From positions 1-31,408 of the forward strand of contig NZ_CALDDG010000128.1 of assembly GCF_937936435.1 (NCBI RefSeq): 31,408 nt of DNA, written 5' to 3'. The translations under genes and the position numbers were made by a program. Below are positions 1 to 8,225 of this stretch, one piece after another (position 1 is the first letter of the stretch; the number at the start of each line of letters is the position of its first letter). The DNA comes from an uncultured Sulfuricurvum sp. (GTDB taxonomy: Bacteria; Campylobacterota; Campylobacteria; Campylobacterales; Sulfurimonadaceae). The notes below the pieces were generated by a model, which saw nothing but the letters and a program-made list of their open reading frames with translations, made no database searches and was not told the origin of the DNA.

Positions 1-857
1 TTATCCATCGCCACTTGGAGCATCGATTCCAAGGAGGTCGGTTGGCGCTTCAGACTGAAAGCGTGCATTTTCTCGATTTGTGCCATTTGCAAAATCAGAT
101 GTTCGAGACGACTAAAGAGCTTTTCGAGCAGGGTACGGTTCGGACTCGGTTCTTCGAGTTCGACGATGAGTTTTCCTTTGGTGATCGGTGTCTTCAACTC
201 ATGCATAATGTTGCGCAGAAAAAGTTCACGCGATTTTTTCAATCGGTTTTGTTTTTCGAGTGCATCGTAGAGGGCATTGGAAATCAGGGCAATCTCATCT
301 TTTCCGTTGCTGTGAATATTACGAATCTCTTCTCCGTCGCCGTATCGGAGAATCTGTTCGTACAGATGTTTTAAGGGTTTGAGATTGTTCAGCAGCAATA
401 GATACATGCTGACCAGTCCGCCGACGAGGGCAAAAAAGAGCAGCCATACGAAATAATACGTTGCCCCTTCGGCCGTATCGCGATAATACATGGTACAGTG
501 CCCGCGATTTAAGGCGTAAATAAATCCCTTGTTATCTTTATACATCGCAACATTGACATTACGGGAACGGAGTTTTGACAGCAGCGGAGGGGGAAGCGGG
601 ATAGAGTCGCAGTTTGGACTTTTATTCTCGATCAGTACGAAGCCCGCTTCTTTCAGCTCTTCGCTTTGCTCCATACAACTTTTGTCTTTTGTCTCTTCAA
701 GAATGCGAGAGAGTTCCATAGATCGGTGGGCCAAAAGATGGAATTTCTGGCGTTGTTGTTCTTCCAATGCCGAGAGAAAAAGGAGAATCAGTACGACCAA
801 TGCGAGAAAAAAGAAAGCGTGAAGCTTGAAAAAAACGGAGTGGCGACGCGAGATCAT
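1..857 (-). CDS. Sensor histidine kinase, ArsS-like (3' end outside window)
   Basis: This is a membrane sensor kinase that would phosphorylate the regulator encoded just upstream. I translated the minus strand from the ATG at 857, and the frame stays open to the window edge, so the C-terminal part, including the ATPase domain, is missing. An N-terminal membrane segment (about residues 9-30), a periplasmic region with a few cysteines, a second membrane segment (about 145-165) and a HAMP-like linker precede the H-box MHELKTPITKGKL, with His219 as the phosphoacceptor. Its ATG overlaps the regulator's TGA (ATGA), so the pair is translationally coupled. The layout resembles the ArsS kinases common in Campylobacterota. 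The signal sensed cannot be read from the sequence. Confidence 0.85.
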   Translation of the reverse strand, partial: MISRRHSVFFKLHAFFFLALVVLILLFLSALEEQQRQKFHLLAHRSMELSRILEETKDKSCMEQSEELKEAGFVLIENKSPNCDSIPLPPPLLSKLRSRNVNVAMYKDNKGFIYALNRGHCTMYYRDTAEGATYYFVWLLFFALVGGLVSMYLLLLNNLKPLKHLYEQILRYGDGEEIRNIHSNGKDEIALISNALYDALEKQNRLKKSRELFLRNIMHELKTPITKGKLIVELEEPSPNRTLLEKLFSRLEHLILQMAQIEKMHAFSLKRQPTSLESMLQVAMD

Positions 858-1516
858 AGAGTAAACTGGTATCCCATTCCCCTGACGGAACGGATGAGTG
901 TCGGATGTTTCGGATTGGGTTCGATTTTTTGGCGGATACGGCTGATGAGGACATCGATACTACGCTCTGAGCTTTCCCATCCGATCGATTCGACATTGTT
1001 TGCGATAAAGTCACGGGAGATGATTTGACGATGGTGTTTGATCAGCAGGGCCAAAAGTTCGAATTCGGCACGGGTCAGAGGCAAGAGTTCGCCCTCTTTA
1101 TAGATACCGTTTTCATCGACACGAAAAGTTTCGCTGTTTGCCTGGATCGTTTTACCGTTGATACGGCGCAGCAGGCTTTGTATCCGTGCGACAAGCTCGC
1201 GCGGCTCATAGGGCTTGGGGAGGTAGTCGTCGGCACCGAGTTCGAGTGCGATTACTTTGTCTCCCAAATCACTCCGAGCCGAGGAGATAATGATAGGGAT
1301 TTCACTCCGTTCGCGGAGCATTTTACAGACATCTAACCCATCCATATCGGGAAGGGTGAGATCAAGCAGCACCAGATCGTACGATTCGATTCCTAATGAT
1401 GCCAGAGCACTTTTAGGATTTTCATACGCGATCACCTCCATTTGATACCGACTTAGATACTGTGTCAGGAGATCGGATATTTCGAGATCGTCTTCAATCA
1501 GGAGAATTTTGATCAT
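854..1516 (-). CDS. OmpR-family response regulator (ArsR-like)
   Basis: A two-domain transcription regulator of 220 aa. The receiver domain has the acidic pair E8/D9/D10, phosphoacceptor Asp52 in LVLLDLTLPDMDG, and the conserved lysine in LPKPYEP. The C-terminal winged-helix domain ends in the typical RGMGYQFTL. It lies directly downstream of the Spy-like gene (8-bp gap) and overlaps the kinase gene by four bases, so the three probably form one operon read leftward. OmpR-type regulators bind tandem direct repeats, and such repeats exist upstream of the first gene (1963-1991). Target genes beyond its own operon are unknown. Confidence 0.93.
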   Translation of the reverse strand: MIKILLIEDDLEISDLLTQYLSRYQMEVIAYENPKSALASLGIESYDLVLLDLTLPDMDGLDVCKMLRERSEIPIIISSARSDLGDKVIALELGADDYLPKPYEPRELVARIQSLLRRINGKTIQANSETFRVDENGIYKEGELLPLTRAEFELLALLIKHHRQIISRDFIANNVESIGWESSERSIDVLISRIRQKIEPNPKHPTLIRSVRGMGYQFTL

Positions 1517-1524
1517 TGTAATAC

Positions 1525-1899
1525 TTATTTAGTTGTCGGACAGTTTTTGCACCCCATACCGGTACCGTCTTTCGGCATCATAGGCTGTTTCATATTGCAT
1601 TTTTTTCCGTTCATCATCGGCATCGATTCTTCGAATTTTGTACGTTGTTCCGGAGTAAGAATCGCCATCATTTTTTCGTGCTGTTGATTATGGAACGCTT
1701 TTCCCTCTTCACGCAATTTTTTGATTTGCTCTTTTTGCTCATCGCTTAAACCCAAGTTTTGCATCGGTTTCGGCAATACATCGGTATTGCATTGGCATTT
1801 TTGCATCATCATACCGCCGTTCATCATTCCCTGTTGCATCGGGCAGGCCATAAGAGCGGTTGCTCCGAGGATAAGAGCAAGACTTAAAATCTTTTTCAT
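1525..1899 (-). CDS. Small exported Spy/CpxP-like LTxxQ protein, Met- and Cys-rich
   Basis: A 124-aa protein with an N-terminal signal sequence (MKKILSLALILGATALMAC). The cysteine could make it a lipoprotein, although the lipobox is imperfect. The mature part has Met-rich stretches (QQGMMNGGMMMQ), Cys pairs (CQC, CKNC) and a helical core with AILTPEQRTKFE, the LTxxQ signature of the Spy/CpxP family of periplasmic chaperones and metal-responsive proteins. I chose the ATG at 1899 because GGAGA stands just before it; an ATG 12 bases further upstream (1911) is in frame but has no ribosome site. As first gene ahead of a two-component pair it may be an accessory sensor or envelope-stress protein. 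The Met/Cys content hints at copper or another soft metal (inference). Confidence 0.8.
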   Translation of the reverse strand: MKKILSLALILGATALMACPMQQGMMNGGMMMQKCQCNTDVLPKPMQNLGLSDEQKEQIKKLREEGKAFHNQQHEKMMAILTPEQRTKFEESMPMMNGKKCNMKQPMMPKDGTGMGCKNCPTTK

Positions 1900-1962
1900 G
1901 GTGTTCTCCATTCGTTGTGTTTATAGGATAGTATCATAAAACAATACGTTTAATCACGTGAC

Positions 1963-1991
1963 AACCGTGTATTAACCGTATTAACGGTATT
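1963..1991 (-). promoter_or_regulatory. Three tandem direct repeats upstream of the Spy-like/regulator operon
   Basis: Read on the minus strand, three adjacent units occur: AATACCGTT, AATACGGTT and AATACACGGTT. They lie 64-92 bases upstream of the Spy-like start and overlap the stop codon of the AI-2E gene. A possible -10 (TATGAT, minus strand) lies between the repeats and the gene. Tandem direct repeats spaced about one helical turn are the usual binding pattern of OmpR-family regulators, so autoregulation by the adjacent regulator is a reasonable inference. Confidence 0.45.
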
Positions 1992-3021
1992 CTTCTTCCG
2001 AAGTAGCCGCTTCGGTAATCTTCATCAGAGTCAAGAACAAGACGGTGATTGCAGGACCGATAATCATTCCCCAAAAACCGAAAGTGCCGAGACCTGCGAT
2101 AATGGCGAAAAAGATGATTAGTTCGTTGATCTTCTCTTGCGGTTTAATAAGTTTCTGATTGATGATTTTAATAATAACCGGTTTGACAAAAGTATCGGCG
2201 ATGATTGAAATCACGATGATCGTGTAAAGGGTGATAAAAAGGGCATTATGGGTATGCCCCATAGAGAGTTCAAAGAGGGCGAACGGAAGCCACATAATAA
2301 TTCCCCCTATTACCGGAATCAGGGATGCAAAACCGTACATGATACCAAAGAGCAGACCGTTGTAGCCCAAATATTCGACGGCAATGCCGAATAATGCCCC
2401 CTCGAATACGGCTGTTGCGATAATCGAATAAAAAACAACGCTCATTGAAGAGCGCATTTCAAACATGATCAGGGTGCTTTCTTGCTGAGGAAAATGTGCG
2501 GAGCGTTTGAAAAATTCGAAAATATCTTTTCCGTAATAGAGAGCAACAAAGTAAAAGATCAAGATAAAAATCGTTTTAGTTAAAAATGCCATTGCAAAAC
2601 TGCCGATTTGTGAAGCGTAATCGAGCAGATGTTGTGCCAAAGCATTGGTATCGAAGTCGCTTAGCAAAGCTTCGATTTTCGTTTCGGCACGAGAAAAAGT
2701 AGGGGGAAGATGGGCGATCCAATCACGCAGATTGGTGTCGATTGTTTTGAGCATTGCCGGATCGAGATTTTGGAGCATGACCGATATATGGAATAAAAAG
2801 TAGCCCAACGGTGCGAAAAAAAGGATCGAAAGTACCAGCGTAGAGAGGGCAGAAGCCCAAAAGCGGCTGCGGGTAAGGGTGAAAAATCCCATTTGGATGT
2901 GGTGGGTCGAGATCGCGAGCAAGGTTGCGACCGTAATACTGATCCAGAAAGATTCGTAGAGACGGTATACACCGTAAGTAGCCAGTAGAAGCAAAACAAT
3001 CGTAAAATGTTCTTTTTTCAT
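1981..3021 (-). CDS. AI-2E family (PerM-like) membrane transporter
   Basis: A 346-aa integral membrane protein of the AI-2E/PerM family. The N-terminus has two pairs of hydrophobic helices (about residues 8-40 and 55-85). A hydrophilic segment of about 60 residues follows, then a run of hydrophobic helices with a family-like glycine/proline-rich stretch around YGFASLIPVIGGIIMWLP and a last helix pair ending near LGTFGFWGMIIGPAITVLFLTLM. Family members have been linked to export of small molecules or to Na+/H+ antiport, so the substrate here is open. The gene sits 15 bases downstream of ruvB and probably shares its transcript. Confidence 0.88.
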   Translation of the reverse strand: MKKEHFTIVLLLLATYGVYRLYESFWISITVATLLAISTHHIQMGFFTLTRSRFWASALSTLVLSILFFAPLGYFLFHISVMLQNLDPAMLKTIDTNLRDWIAHLPPTFSRAETKIEALLSDFDTNALAQHLLDYASQIGSFAMAFLTKTIFILIFYFVALYYGKDIFEFFKRSAHFPQQESTLIMFEMRSSMSVVFYSIIATAVFEGALFGIAVEYLGYNGLLFGIMYGFASLIPVIGGIIMWLPFALFELSMGHTHNALFITLYTIIVISIIADTFVKPVIIKIINQKLIKPQEKINELIIFFAIIAGLGTFGFWGMIIGPAITVLFLTLMKITEAATSEEEYR

Positions 3022-3036
3022 GGTATCCGCTCGTAT

Positions 3037-4044
3037 TTATTCAAACAGGCTGTTTTGGGGAATCCCGAATTTCAGCAGTTCGTAGGTTTTCGGGGTAGCG
3101 ACCCGTCCGCGTGCCGTCCGTTCGAGATAACCGTTTGCGAGCAGATAGGGTTCTAAGACATCTTCGATCGTCCCCTCATCCTCACTGAGTGCAGCAGCGA
3201 TGGTACTTAGCCCCATAGCTCGTCCTTTAGCTTCCATTAAGAGTTTCAGCAAACGTATATCCATTTCATCAAACCCGTTGGCGTTGATTCCCAATTGGTC
3301 GAGAGCGTAACGGGAACGCTCATGCAAAATAGTCGATTCGTTAGCGACATCGGCGAAATCGCGTACCCGTTTCAGCAGCCGCAGCGCGATGCGGGGGGTT
3401 CCGCGAGAGCGTTTGGCGATTTCGTGGGCGGCATCTTTGTCGATATTTTTGCCCAGTTTTGCAGCGGCTTGAGTAATGATGCTGCACAGTTCATCGGGGG
3501 TGTAAAACTGCATCCGAAAGTTCATACCGAAACGATCGCGCAGCGGGTTTGAGAGCATCCCCGCACGAGTCGTCGCTCCGATGAGGGTGAAACGGGGAAG
3601 GTCGATCTTGACCGTTTGTGCCGCAGGACCGCTTCCGATGATGATATCGAGGCGGAAATCTTCCATTGAAGGGTAGAGAATTTCTTCGACCGCAGGTGAG
3701 AGGCGGTGTATTTCGTCGATGAAGAGGATGTCGCCTTCTTCGAGATTAGTGAGGATGGCGGCGAGATCGCCGCTTTTTTCGATCATCGGTGCAGCGGTGA
3801 CTTTGATATTGCTTCCCATCTCATTGGCGATGATGAGGGCAAGAGTCGTCTTTCCTAAACCCGGAGGGCCGTAAAAGAGTACATGATCGAGTGCTTCGCG
3901 CCGTTTACTGCTTGCTTCAATAAAGACGCCGAGATTTTTTTTGATCTGCTCTTGGCCTATATAGTCGTTCCAGGCACTCGGGCGCAGCGAGGTTTCTGTC
4001 ACCTCTTCGGCGTTAAATTTTTCGATTTCGACTATCCGTTCCAT
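3037..4044 (-). CDS. ruvB: Holliday junction branch migration ATPase RuvB
   Basis: RuvB is the hexameric AAA+ motor that, with RuvA, drives branch migration of Holliday junctions in recombinational repair. The 335-aa length is normal. The Walker A motif GPPGLGKTT is at residues 59-67, Walker B/DEIH at 110-113, sensor 1 in LIGATTRAGML, the arginine finger region in PLRDRFG, and the C-terminal winged helix holds GRVATPKTYELL. It is followed closely by the AI-2E gene and preceded by the small lipoprotein gene and panB on the same strand, suggesting a housekeeping operon. Confidence 0.98.
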   Translation of the reverse strand: MERIVEIEKFNAEEVTETSLRPSAWNDYIGQEQIKKNLGVFIEASSKRREALDHVLFYGPPGLGKTTLALIIANEMGSNIKVTAAPMIEKSGDLAAILTNLEEGDILFIDEIHRLSPAVEEILYPSMEDFRLDIIIGSGPAAQTVKIDLPRFTLIGATTRAGMLSNPLRDRFGMNFRMQFYTPDELCSIITQAAAKLGKNIDKDAAHEIAKRSRGTPRIALRLLKRVRDFADVANESTILHERSRYALDQLGINANGFDEMDIRLLKLLMEAKGRAMGLSTIAAALSEDEGTIEDVLEPYLLANGYLERTARGRVATPKTYELLKFGIPQNSLFE

Positions 4045-4047
4045 AAT

Positions 4048-4254
4048 TTAGCGGGTCTCTGTGGTGGAGTAAGGATTATAGATCTGAGTATGAGCATCGA
4101 TGCATTGTTGCCGCTCTTCTAAATTGGGATTATTGTCGCATTTGCGTTTTTCGATTTGATGTAATGTGGTATAGCTGGATTCACTTATCCCGCTACATCC
4201 TGATAGCAAAAGAGATAAGTAGACAATAATACCTTTAGTAAATATAGTTTTCAT
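4048..4254 (-). CDS. Small lipoprotein of unknown function
   Basis: A 68-aa protein with a clear lipoprotein signal: a positively charged start, a hydrophobic core, and the lipobox LLSGC (cysteine at residue 20). The mature part is short and polar with two further cysteines (KRKCDNN, QQCIDAH), which could form a disulfide. The gene overlaps the end of panB by 20 bases and stops three bases before ruvB, so it is embedded in that operon. No family is recognised. Confidence 0.7.
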   Translation of the reverse strand: MKTIFTKGIIVYLSLLLSGCSGISESSYTTLHQIEKRKCDNNPNLEERQQCIDAHTQIYNPYSTTETR

Positions 4255-5023
4255 CCGGAAATTCCCTGTTTTGAACTTCGATAGTGTACGCGGCTACGGC
4301 TTCTTTGACTTTTTTCGCACCGTTGATATATTGTTTGACGAATTTGGGGACAAACGGTTCATAGAACCCAAGCATGTCGGAGAAAACCAATACCTGACCA
4401 TCTACGCCGTTGCCGGCGCCGATTCCGATGACGGGAATGGAAACGCTTTTGGCTACCCGTGCGGCGACGTCGGCTTTAACCCCTTCGATTACCATGCAAA
4501 ATGCTCCTGCCGCTTCGACGGCTTGGGCATCGCAGATGAGCGACAGCGCTTCATCTTCGGTTTTTCCTTTGATCTTGTATCCCCCCTCGGCGCGAAAGGC
4601 TTGCGGAAGCAATCCGATATGACCGCAGACGGCGATTCCGTTTGCGGTAAGGTGACGGATAATATTGGCTTTATCGGCACCCCCTTCTATTTTGACGGCA
4701 TCGGCAGGTGTCTCGCGATAAACCCGCATCGCGTTGTTAAATGCACTTGTTTCATCGGTATAGGTACCGAAAGGCATATCGATAATGACAAAAGTATCGG
4801 GAGCGCCTTTACATACGGCATTCGTATGGTAGAGCATTTGATCCATCGTCACGCTCAGAGTATCAGGATTTCCGCCGAAGCTCATATTGAGGCTGTCCCC
4901 TACGAGAATGATGTCGGCACTCTCGCTGAAAAGTCGAGCAAAAATGGCATCGTATGCGGTAATCATGACCAGAGGAAGGGCTTCTTTGCGTTTTTTGATA
5001 GCACCGATCGTAAGTTTTTTCAT
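4235..5023 (-). CDS. panB: 3-methyl-2-oxobutanoate hydroxymethyltransferase PanB
   Basis: PanB performs the first committed step of pantothenate/CoA synthesis: it transfers a hydroxymethyl group from methylene-tetrahydrofolate to 2-oxoisovalerate, giving ketopantoate. The protein shows the family motifs VGDSLNMSFGG (metal ligand Asp43), DMPFGTY, VKIEGG, GHIGLLPQ and VIEGVKADVA. The start at 5023 (MKKLTIG) gives 262 aa; an ATG nine bases upstream (5032) is also in frame, and the ribosome site does not decide clearly between them. Confidence 0.97.
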   Translation of the reverse strand: MKKLTIGAIKKRKEALPLVMITAYDAIFARLFSESADIILVGDSLNMSFGGNPDTLSVTMDQMLYHTNAVCKGAPDTFVIIDMPFGTYTDETSAFNNAMRVYRETPADAVKIEGGADKANIIRHLTANGIAVCGHIGLLPQAFRAEGGYKIKGKTEDEALSLICDAQAVEAAGAFCMVIEGVKADVAARVAKSVSIPVIGIGAGNGVDGQVLVFSDMLGFYEPFVPKFVKQYINGAKKVKEAVAAYTIEVQNREFPDENYIY

Positions 5024-5126
5024 ACTATACATATCCCATTGTTATTTAAAGTAGATAGTTTACCCAAAAATTCTCTCACAAAGCCACTTGATGACAACTA
5101 AGAGGGGAGATTAAACAAAACATCGC

Positions 5127-5147
5127 TATAATTTATCAGTACAGGAG
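5127..5147 (+). promoter_or_regulatory. Promoter -10 and ribosome site for hpt-trpA
   Basis: A perfect TATAAT (5127-5132) lies in the divergent spacer between panB and the HPt gene, followed by AGGAG about ten bases before the ATG at 5157. No good -35 is visible, which is common in Campylobacterota, where sigma-70 promoters rely mainly on the -10. Confidence 0.6.
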
Positions 5148-5156
5148 AACAGTGGT

Positions 5157-5561
5157 ATGGGCATACGAAGCGATTTAGAAGCGAATTTCGACTTTGAAAT
5201 CATCGACGAATTTCTGGACCATTATGCTATGATGGTCGAAATAATGGAGTCGTTGATTATCGATTTGGGAATCGTTGAACGTTATCATCGCAGTATCGAA
5301 GAATTGTTTCGAATTTTCCATAATATAAAATCGGCTTCCGGATATTTGCAGATTGAGCCGATGGTTCGTTTGTCCACATTCGTGGAAGATGCCCTTGAAC
5401 AACTCCGTACGCGTGATAGAGTCGTTAATGAAGAGACGATTACATGGCTTATCAGCGTCGCCGATATGTATATGCAATGGCAGGAAGATTTTAAAATGGA
5501 TAACGAACTGTCCAAAATCCATTTTTCACTTTTAATTTTACCCGACATGGAGAGAGCGTGA
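5157..5561 (+). CDS. HPt (histidine phosphotransfer) domain protein
   Basis: A 134-aa, helix-rich soluble protein with an HPt-type motif IFHNIKSASGYL. His55 is the expected phosphorylation site, and HNIKS matches the HxxKG/S core of CheA-like HPt domains. It has no kinase or receiver domain, so it would act as a free phosphotransfer module or a CheA P1-like partner. The gene ends in GTGA overlap with trpA, so the two are translationally coupled, although no functional link to tryptophan synthesis is obvious. Confidence 0.75.
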   Translation: MGIRSDLEANFDFEIIDEFLDHYAMMVEIMESLIIDLGIVERYHRSIEELFRIFHNIKSASGYLQIEPMVRLSTFVEDALEQLRTRDRVVNEETITWLISVADMYMQWQEDFKMDNELSKIHFSLLILPDMERA

Positions 5562-6298
5562 AACATTTAGTCGCGTATATTACCGCAGGATATCCAGAGA
5601 AAGACTTTACGATCGATTTGGCATTGGCATTAGGAGAAAACGGTGTAGATACACTAGAACTCGGAGTTCCGTTTTCCGATCCCGTAGCCGACGGTCCGGT
5701 GATCGAGGCAGCGAACCATCGTGCCCTCGAAGCAGGATTTCGTTTCACCGACCTTTTGGATATCTCTGAGAACGTCGCTCCGAAAATCGACACGCTGTGG
5801 ATGGGGTATTTCAATCCGTTTTACCAATACGGAATGGATGCGCTGCTCGATAAAGCTGCAACTATCGGTATTAACGGCCTGATTATCCCCGACGTGCCGT
5901 ATGAAGAGGCTAAAACATACCATTCGCTTTTTGAAAACCGCGGATTGGCGAACATTACCTTTGTCGCCCCGACGGATGGTGAAGAGCGTATTGCAACGAT
6001 CACTGCCGAAGCGCGCAAGTTTATCTATCTCGTCGCATATGCGGGGATTACCGGAAGCGGAAAAAGCGAAGACTTGATCCCCATACTGGAAATGATTAAA
6101 CGTTATACCCAAACTCCGGTCTATGTAGGATTTGGGGTGAATGAAAAAACGGCACGGGAAAAAGTGCAAGGAGCAGACGGCGTTATCGTCGGTTCGGCGA
6201 TCGTGAATGTTCTTTTGGATGACAGTCTCTCGAATACCCAAAAAATTTCACAATGCTGCGAGATAACCCGAACCATCAAATCTCTTATTAACGAATAG
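5558..6298 (+). CDS. trpA: Tryptophan synthase alpha chain
   Basis: TrpA cleaves indole-3-glycerol phosphate to indole and glyceraldehyde 3-phosphate and passes indole through a tunnel to TrpB. The 246-aa TIM barrel shows the catalytic residues Glu34 and Asp45 in LELGVPFSDPVADGP, plus FVAPTDGEERI, the glycine loop GITGSGKSED, and the phosphate-binding GFGVNEK and GADGVIVGSAIV. The start is GTG at 5558, overlapping the stop of the HPt gene and preceded by GGAG. It is slightly shorter than the enterobacterial protein (about 268 aa). No trpB is nearby. Confidence 0.97.
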   Translation: MKHLVAYITAGYPEKDFTIDLALALGENGVDTLELGVPFSDPVADGPVIEAANHRALEAGFRFTDLLDISENVAPKIDTLWMGYFNPFYQYGMDALLDKAATIGINGLIIPDVPYEEAKTYHSLFENRGLANITFVAPTDGEERIATITAEARKFIYLVAYAGITGSGKSEDLIPILEMIKRYTQTPVYVGFGVNEKTAREKVQGADGVIVGSAIVNVLLDDSLSNTQKISQCCEITRTIKSLINE

Positions 6299-6303
6299 AG
6301 ATA

Positions 6304-6309
6304 TATAAT
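6304..6309 (+). promoter_or_regulatory. -10 element upstream of ssrA
   Basis: A perfect TATAAT stands six bases after the trpA stop and about 25 bases before the mature 5' end of tmRNA. This fits a short precursor trimmed by RNase P. Confidence 0.5.
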
Positions 6310-6334
6310 ACGATTCTAACTTCGGTTACCACGT

Positions 6335-6705
6335 GGGGGCGACATGGCTTCGACTGGATCAAGAAGGTTTAGGTTGCATTGCCGGACTGAGCAGCTCCGT
6401 TATACGGCTCACAATTGCTTAAACGCAAACAACACTAATTACCGTCCTGCTTACGCTGTAGCGTAAGTTTAACTTAACTTAGGACTGCTCTACCTCTCTA
6501 TGCTATCACCGAGAGGGTTTGGGGTATAACCAACGCGATAGCTATACTCCCTTGATGCCTCGGGAGGGAATGAATTTAGAGGATTGGGCGCACTAGCCTT
6601 GCACGTTGTGTGAACGTGCCTGAAACTCAAACAACGTTACTAAGCATGTAGACGCCTTTACTCTCTTGGTTTAGGACTCCGGTTCAATCCCGGACGCCTC
6701 CACCA
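6335..6705 (+). ncRNA. ssrA: tmRNA (ssrA)
   Basis: tmRNA rescues stalled ribosomes and tags the unfinished proteins for degradation. The 5' end GGGGGCG (6335-6341) pairs over 7 bp with CGCCTCC (6695-6701), followed by encoded ACCA at 6702-6705. GACATGGCTTCGACTGG is the usual conserved 5' region, and GGTTCAATCC is the T-loop. The tag reading frame at 6425-6463 encodes ANNTNYRPAYAVA, then TAA; this resembles the tags of other Campylobacterota. The last 14 bases are the left attachment repeat of the genomic island, so the gene stays intact after integration. Confidence 0.96.
6692..6705 (+). repeat. Attachment site attL (3' end of ssrA)
   Basis: GGACGCCTCCACCA at the 3' end of tmRNA recurs exactly at 18701-18714. 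The two copies differ on both sides, so the shared core is 14 bp. Integration in the 3' end of tmRNA or tRNA genes with reconstitution of the end is standard for P4-type integrases, and an integrase gene begins 200 bases away. Confidence 0.9.
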
Positions 6706-6726
6706 AAAGTACAATTCAATACCCTC

Positions 6727-6804
6727 TAATACCCATCAATAAACTCTACTAAATCCCACAAAATAGGCATAATATAGACAAATTAGCCTTTAGTACCCAT
6801 CAAT
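6727..6804 (+). repeat. Direct repeat at island left end
   Basis: TAATACCCATCAAT (6727-6740) and TAGTACCCATCAAT (6791-6804) differ by one base and are 64 bases apart, between attL and the integrase gene. Their position suggests integrase or excisionase binding, but this is inference. Confidence 0.5.
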
Positions 6805-6829
6805 CACAATTTGCACCATCTAAGAAATT

Positions 6830-6891
6830 AATGTACTTTTAAATGTACTTTTTGTTATTATGCTTCTAAACGTACTTTTCAAAAGTACATT
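6830..6891 (+). repeat. Integrase arm-type sites and int operator candidate (left end)
   Basis: AATGTACTT occurs at 6830-6838 and 6842-6850 (12 bases start to start). A one-mismatch copy lies at 6869-6877 and an inverted copy at 6883-6891. The last two form the perfect palindrome GTACTTTTCAAAAGTAC (6872-6888), just ahead of the integrase ribosome site. The same motif pair with the same spacing occurs at the right end (18629-18649). This is the pattern expected of arm-type integrase binding sites, with the palindrome also placed to control int transcription. Confidence 0.65.
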
Positions 6892-6905
6892 ATACGAGGG
6901 CTATC

Positions 6906-8132
6906 ATGGCAAATAAAAAAGTTTCACCTCTCACCGATACGGAAATAAAAAATGCGAAGCCAAGAGAAAAAGAATACTCTTTATCAGATGGAAATGGTTT
7001 ACAGCTCATAGTTAAGCCTGATGGTAGAAAAGTTTGGGAGATACGCTATACATTTGAAGGGAAACCTAAAAAGACTACGGCAGGGGTTTATCCTACGGTC
7101 TCATTATCAAAAGCAAGAGCAAAACGGGATGAATTAAAAACAAAAGTATATGATGGTATCGATCCTATACGAGAACGTAAAGAGATTAAAGCGATCAATA
7201 TCACTAAAGAACTCGACAAGCTAAATACATTCAAACAATGTGCTATTGATTATTTTGAGTTGATACGCTCTAAAATCAGTGAGGGGCATTATAAAAAACA
7301 GTGGGGACGGTTAGAATCGAATGTTATTCCGTTTATTGGAAATCAACGTATAAATGACATTACACGCGATGAAATTATGGCGTGTTTGACACGCATACAA
7401 GATCGAGGGGCAATTGAAGAAGCTCACCGTATTTATAATATTATTTCTCAAGTGTACCAGTATGCTATTGCTAACCGAAGATGTGAACGGAATATAGCCA
7501 ATGATATTGCAACAAAGTGGACGCTTAAGGCATCTACAAAGCAGCATTACCCGACTATCACCGATCCTAAAGAGATTGGAAATATACTCATTGCTATTGA
7601 CGGGTACAGAGGTGAATATACCGTTAGATGTGCTTTACAGATCATGCCATATGTTGCATTACGTCCCGTAAATATTAGAGCGATGGAATGGAGTGAGATA
7701 GATTTGGATAAAGCCATCCTCACCATACCTGCTGATAAAATGAAAATGAAGCGTGAACACATCGTGCCATTAGTGCCTAAAGTAGTGGAGATACTTCGAG
7801 AACTTCAAAAGTTAACTGGGGCAGGGCAGTATTGTTTCGGAGCTTCTCGAACTCGAAATAGCCCTCTCAGTGATAATACCTTACGATCAGCATTAATTCG
7901 ATTAGGGTATAGCAATAAGGAGATAGTACCGCATGGCTTTCGTGCAATGTTTTCGACCATAGCAAATGAGAACATTCCCAATCATGGATATGCGTATGAG
8001 GTTATTGAAAAACAGTTGGCGCATGAAATGAAAAACAAAGTGGGGGCTGCTTATAACCGTGCTGAATATTGGGAGCAACGAGTGGGACTTATGCAGTGGT
8101 GGGCGGACTTTTTAGATGCAACAAAGGTATAA
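6906..8132 (+). CDS. int: P4-type tyrosine integrase
   Basis: A site-specific recombinase that inserts and excises the island at the ssrA 3' end. The 408-aa protein has the N-terminal arm-binding domain typical of P4 integrases (LSDGNGLQLIVKPDGRKVWE, then TTAGVYPTVSLSKAR), a SAM-like core-binding domain (about 105-200), and the catalytic domain. Catalytic residues are Arg253 (ALRPVN), His343 and Arg346 (HGFR), His373 (LAHE) and nucleophile Tyr383 (AAYNRAEY). All are present, so it looks intact. The start is preceded by GAGGG. It reads away from attL, and the palindrome at 6872-6888 may be its operator. Confidence 0.96.
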   Translation: MANKKVSPLTDTEIKNAKPREKEYSLSDGNGLQLIVKPDGRKVWEIRYTFEGKPKKTTAGVYPTVSLSKARAKRDELKTKVYDGIDPIRERKEIKAINITKELDKLNTFKQCAIDYFELIRSKISEGHYKKQWGRLESNVIPFIGNQRINDITRDEIMACLTRIQDRGAIEEAHRIYNIISQVYQYAIANRRCERNIANDIATKWTLKASTKQHYPTITDPKEIGNILIAIDGYRGEYTVRCALQIMPYVALRPVNIRAMEWSEIDLDKAILTIPADKMKMKREHIVPLVPKVVEILRELQKLTGAGQYCFGASRTRNSPLSDNTLRSALIRLGYSNKEIVPHGFRAMFSTIANENIPNHGYAYEVIEKQLAHEMKNKVGAAYNRAEYWEQRVGLMQWWADFLDATKV

Positions 8133-8225
8133 GAAATATAAAAATAATTGCTTATTTATATAGATTAAACCCAAAATGTTACGAAAGTAAACATGACATA
8201 AAAGTTTTTTTTTATCAAAAAAAAG

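Noticed and set aside
1975..1988. ACCGT-ATTA-ACGGT as a terminator of the AI-2E gene
   Set aside because: The stem is short, overlaps the stop codon and has no T-run; the tandem direct-repeat reading explains the sequence better.
4271..5101. 276-codon plus-strand frame
   Set aside because: It is fully antisense to panB and shows no family features.
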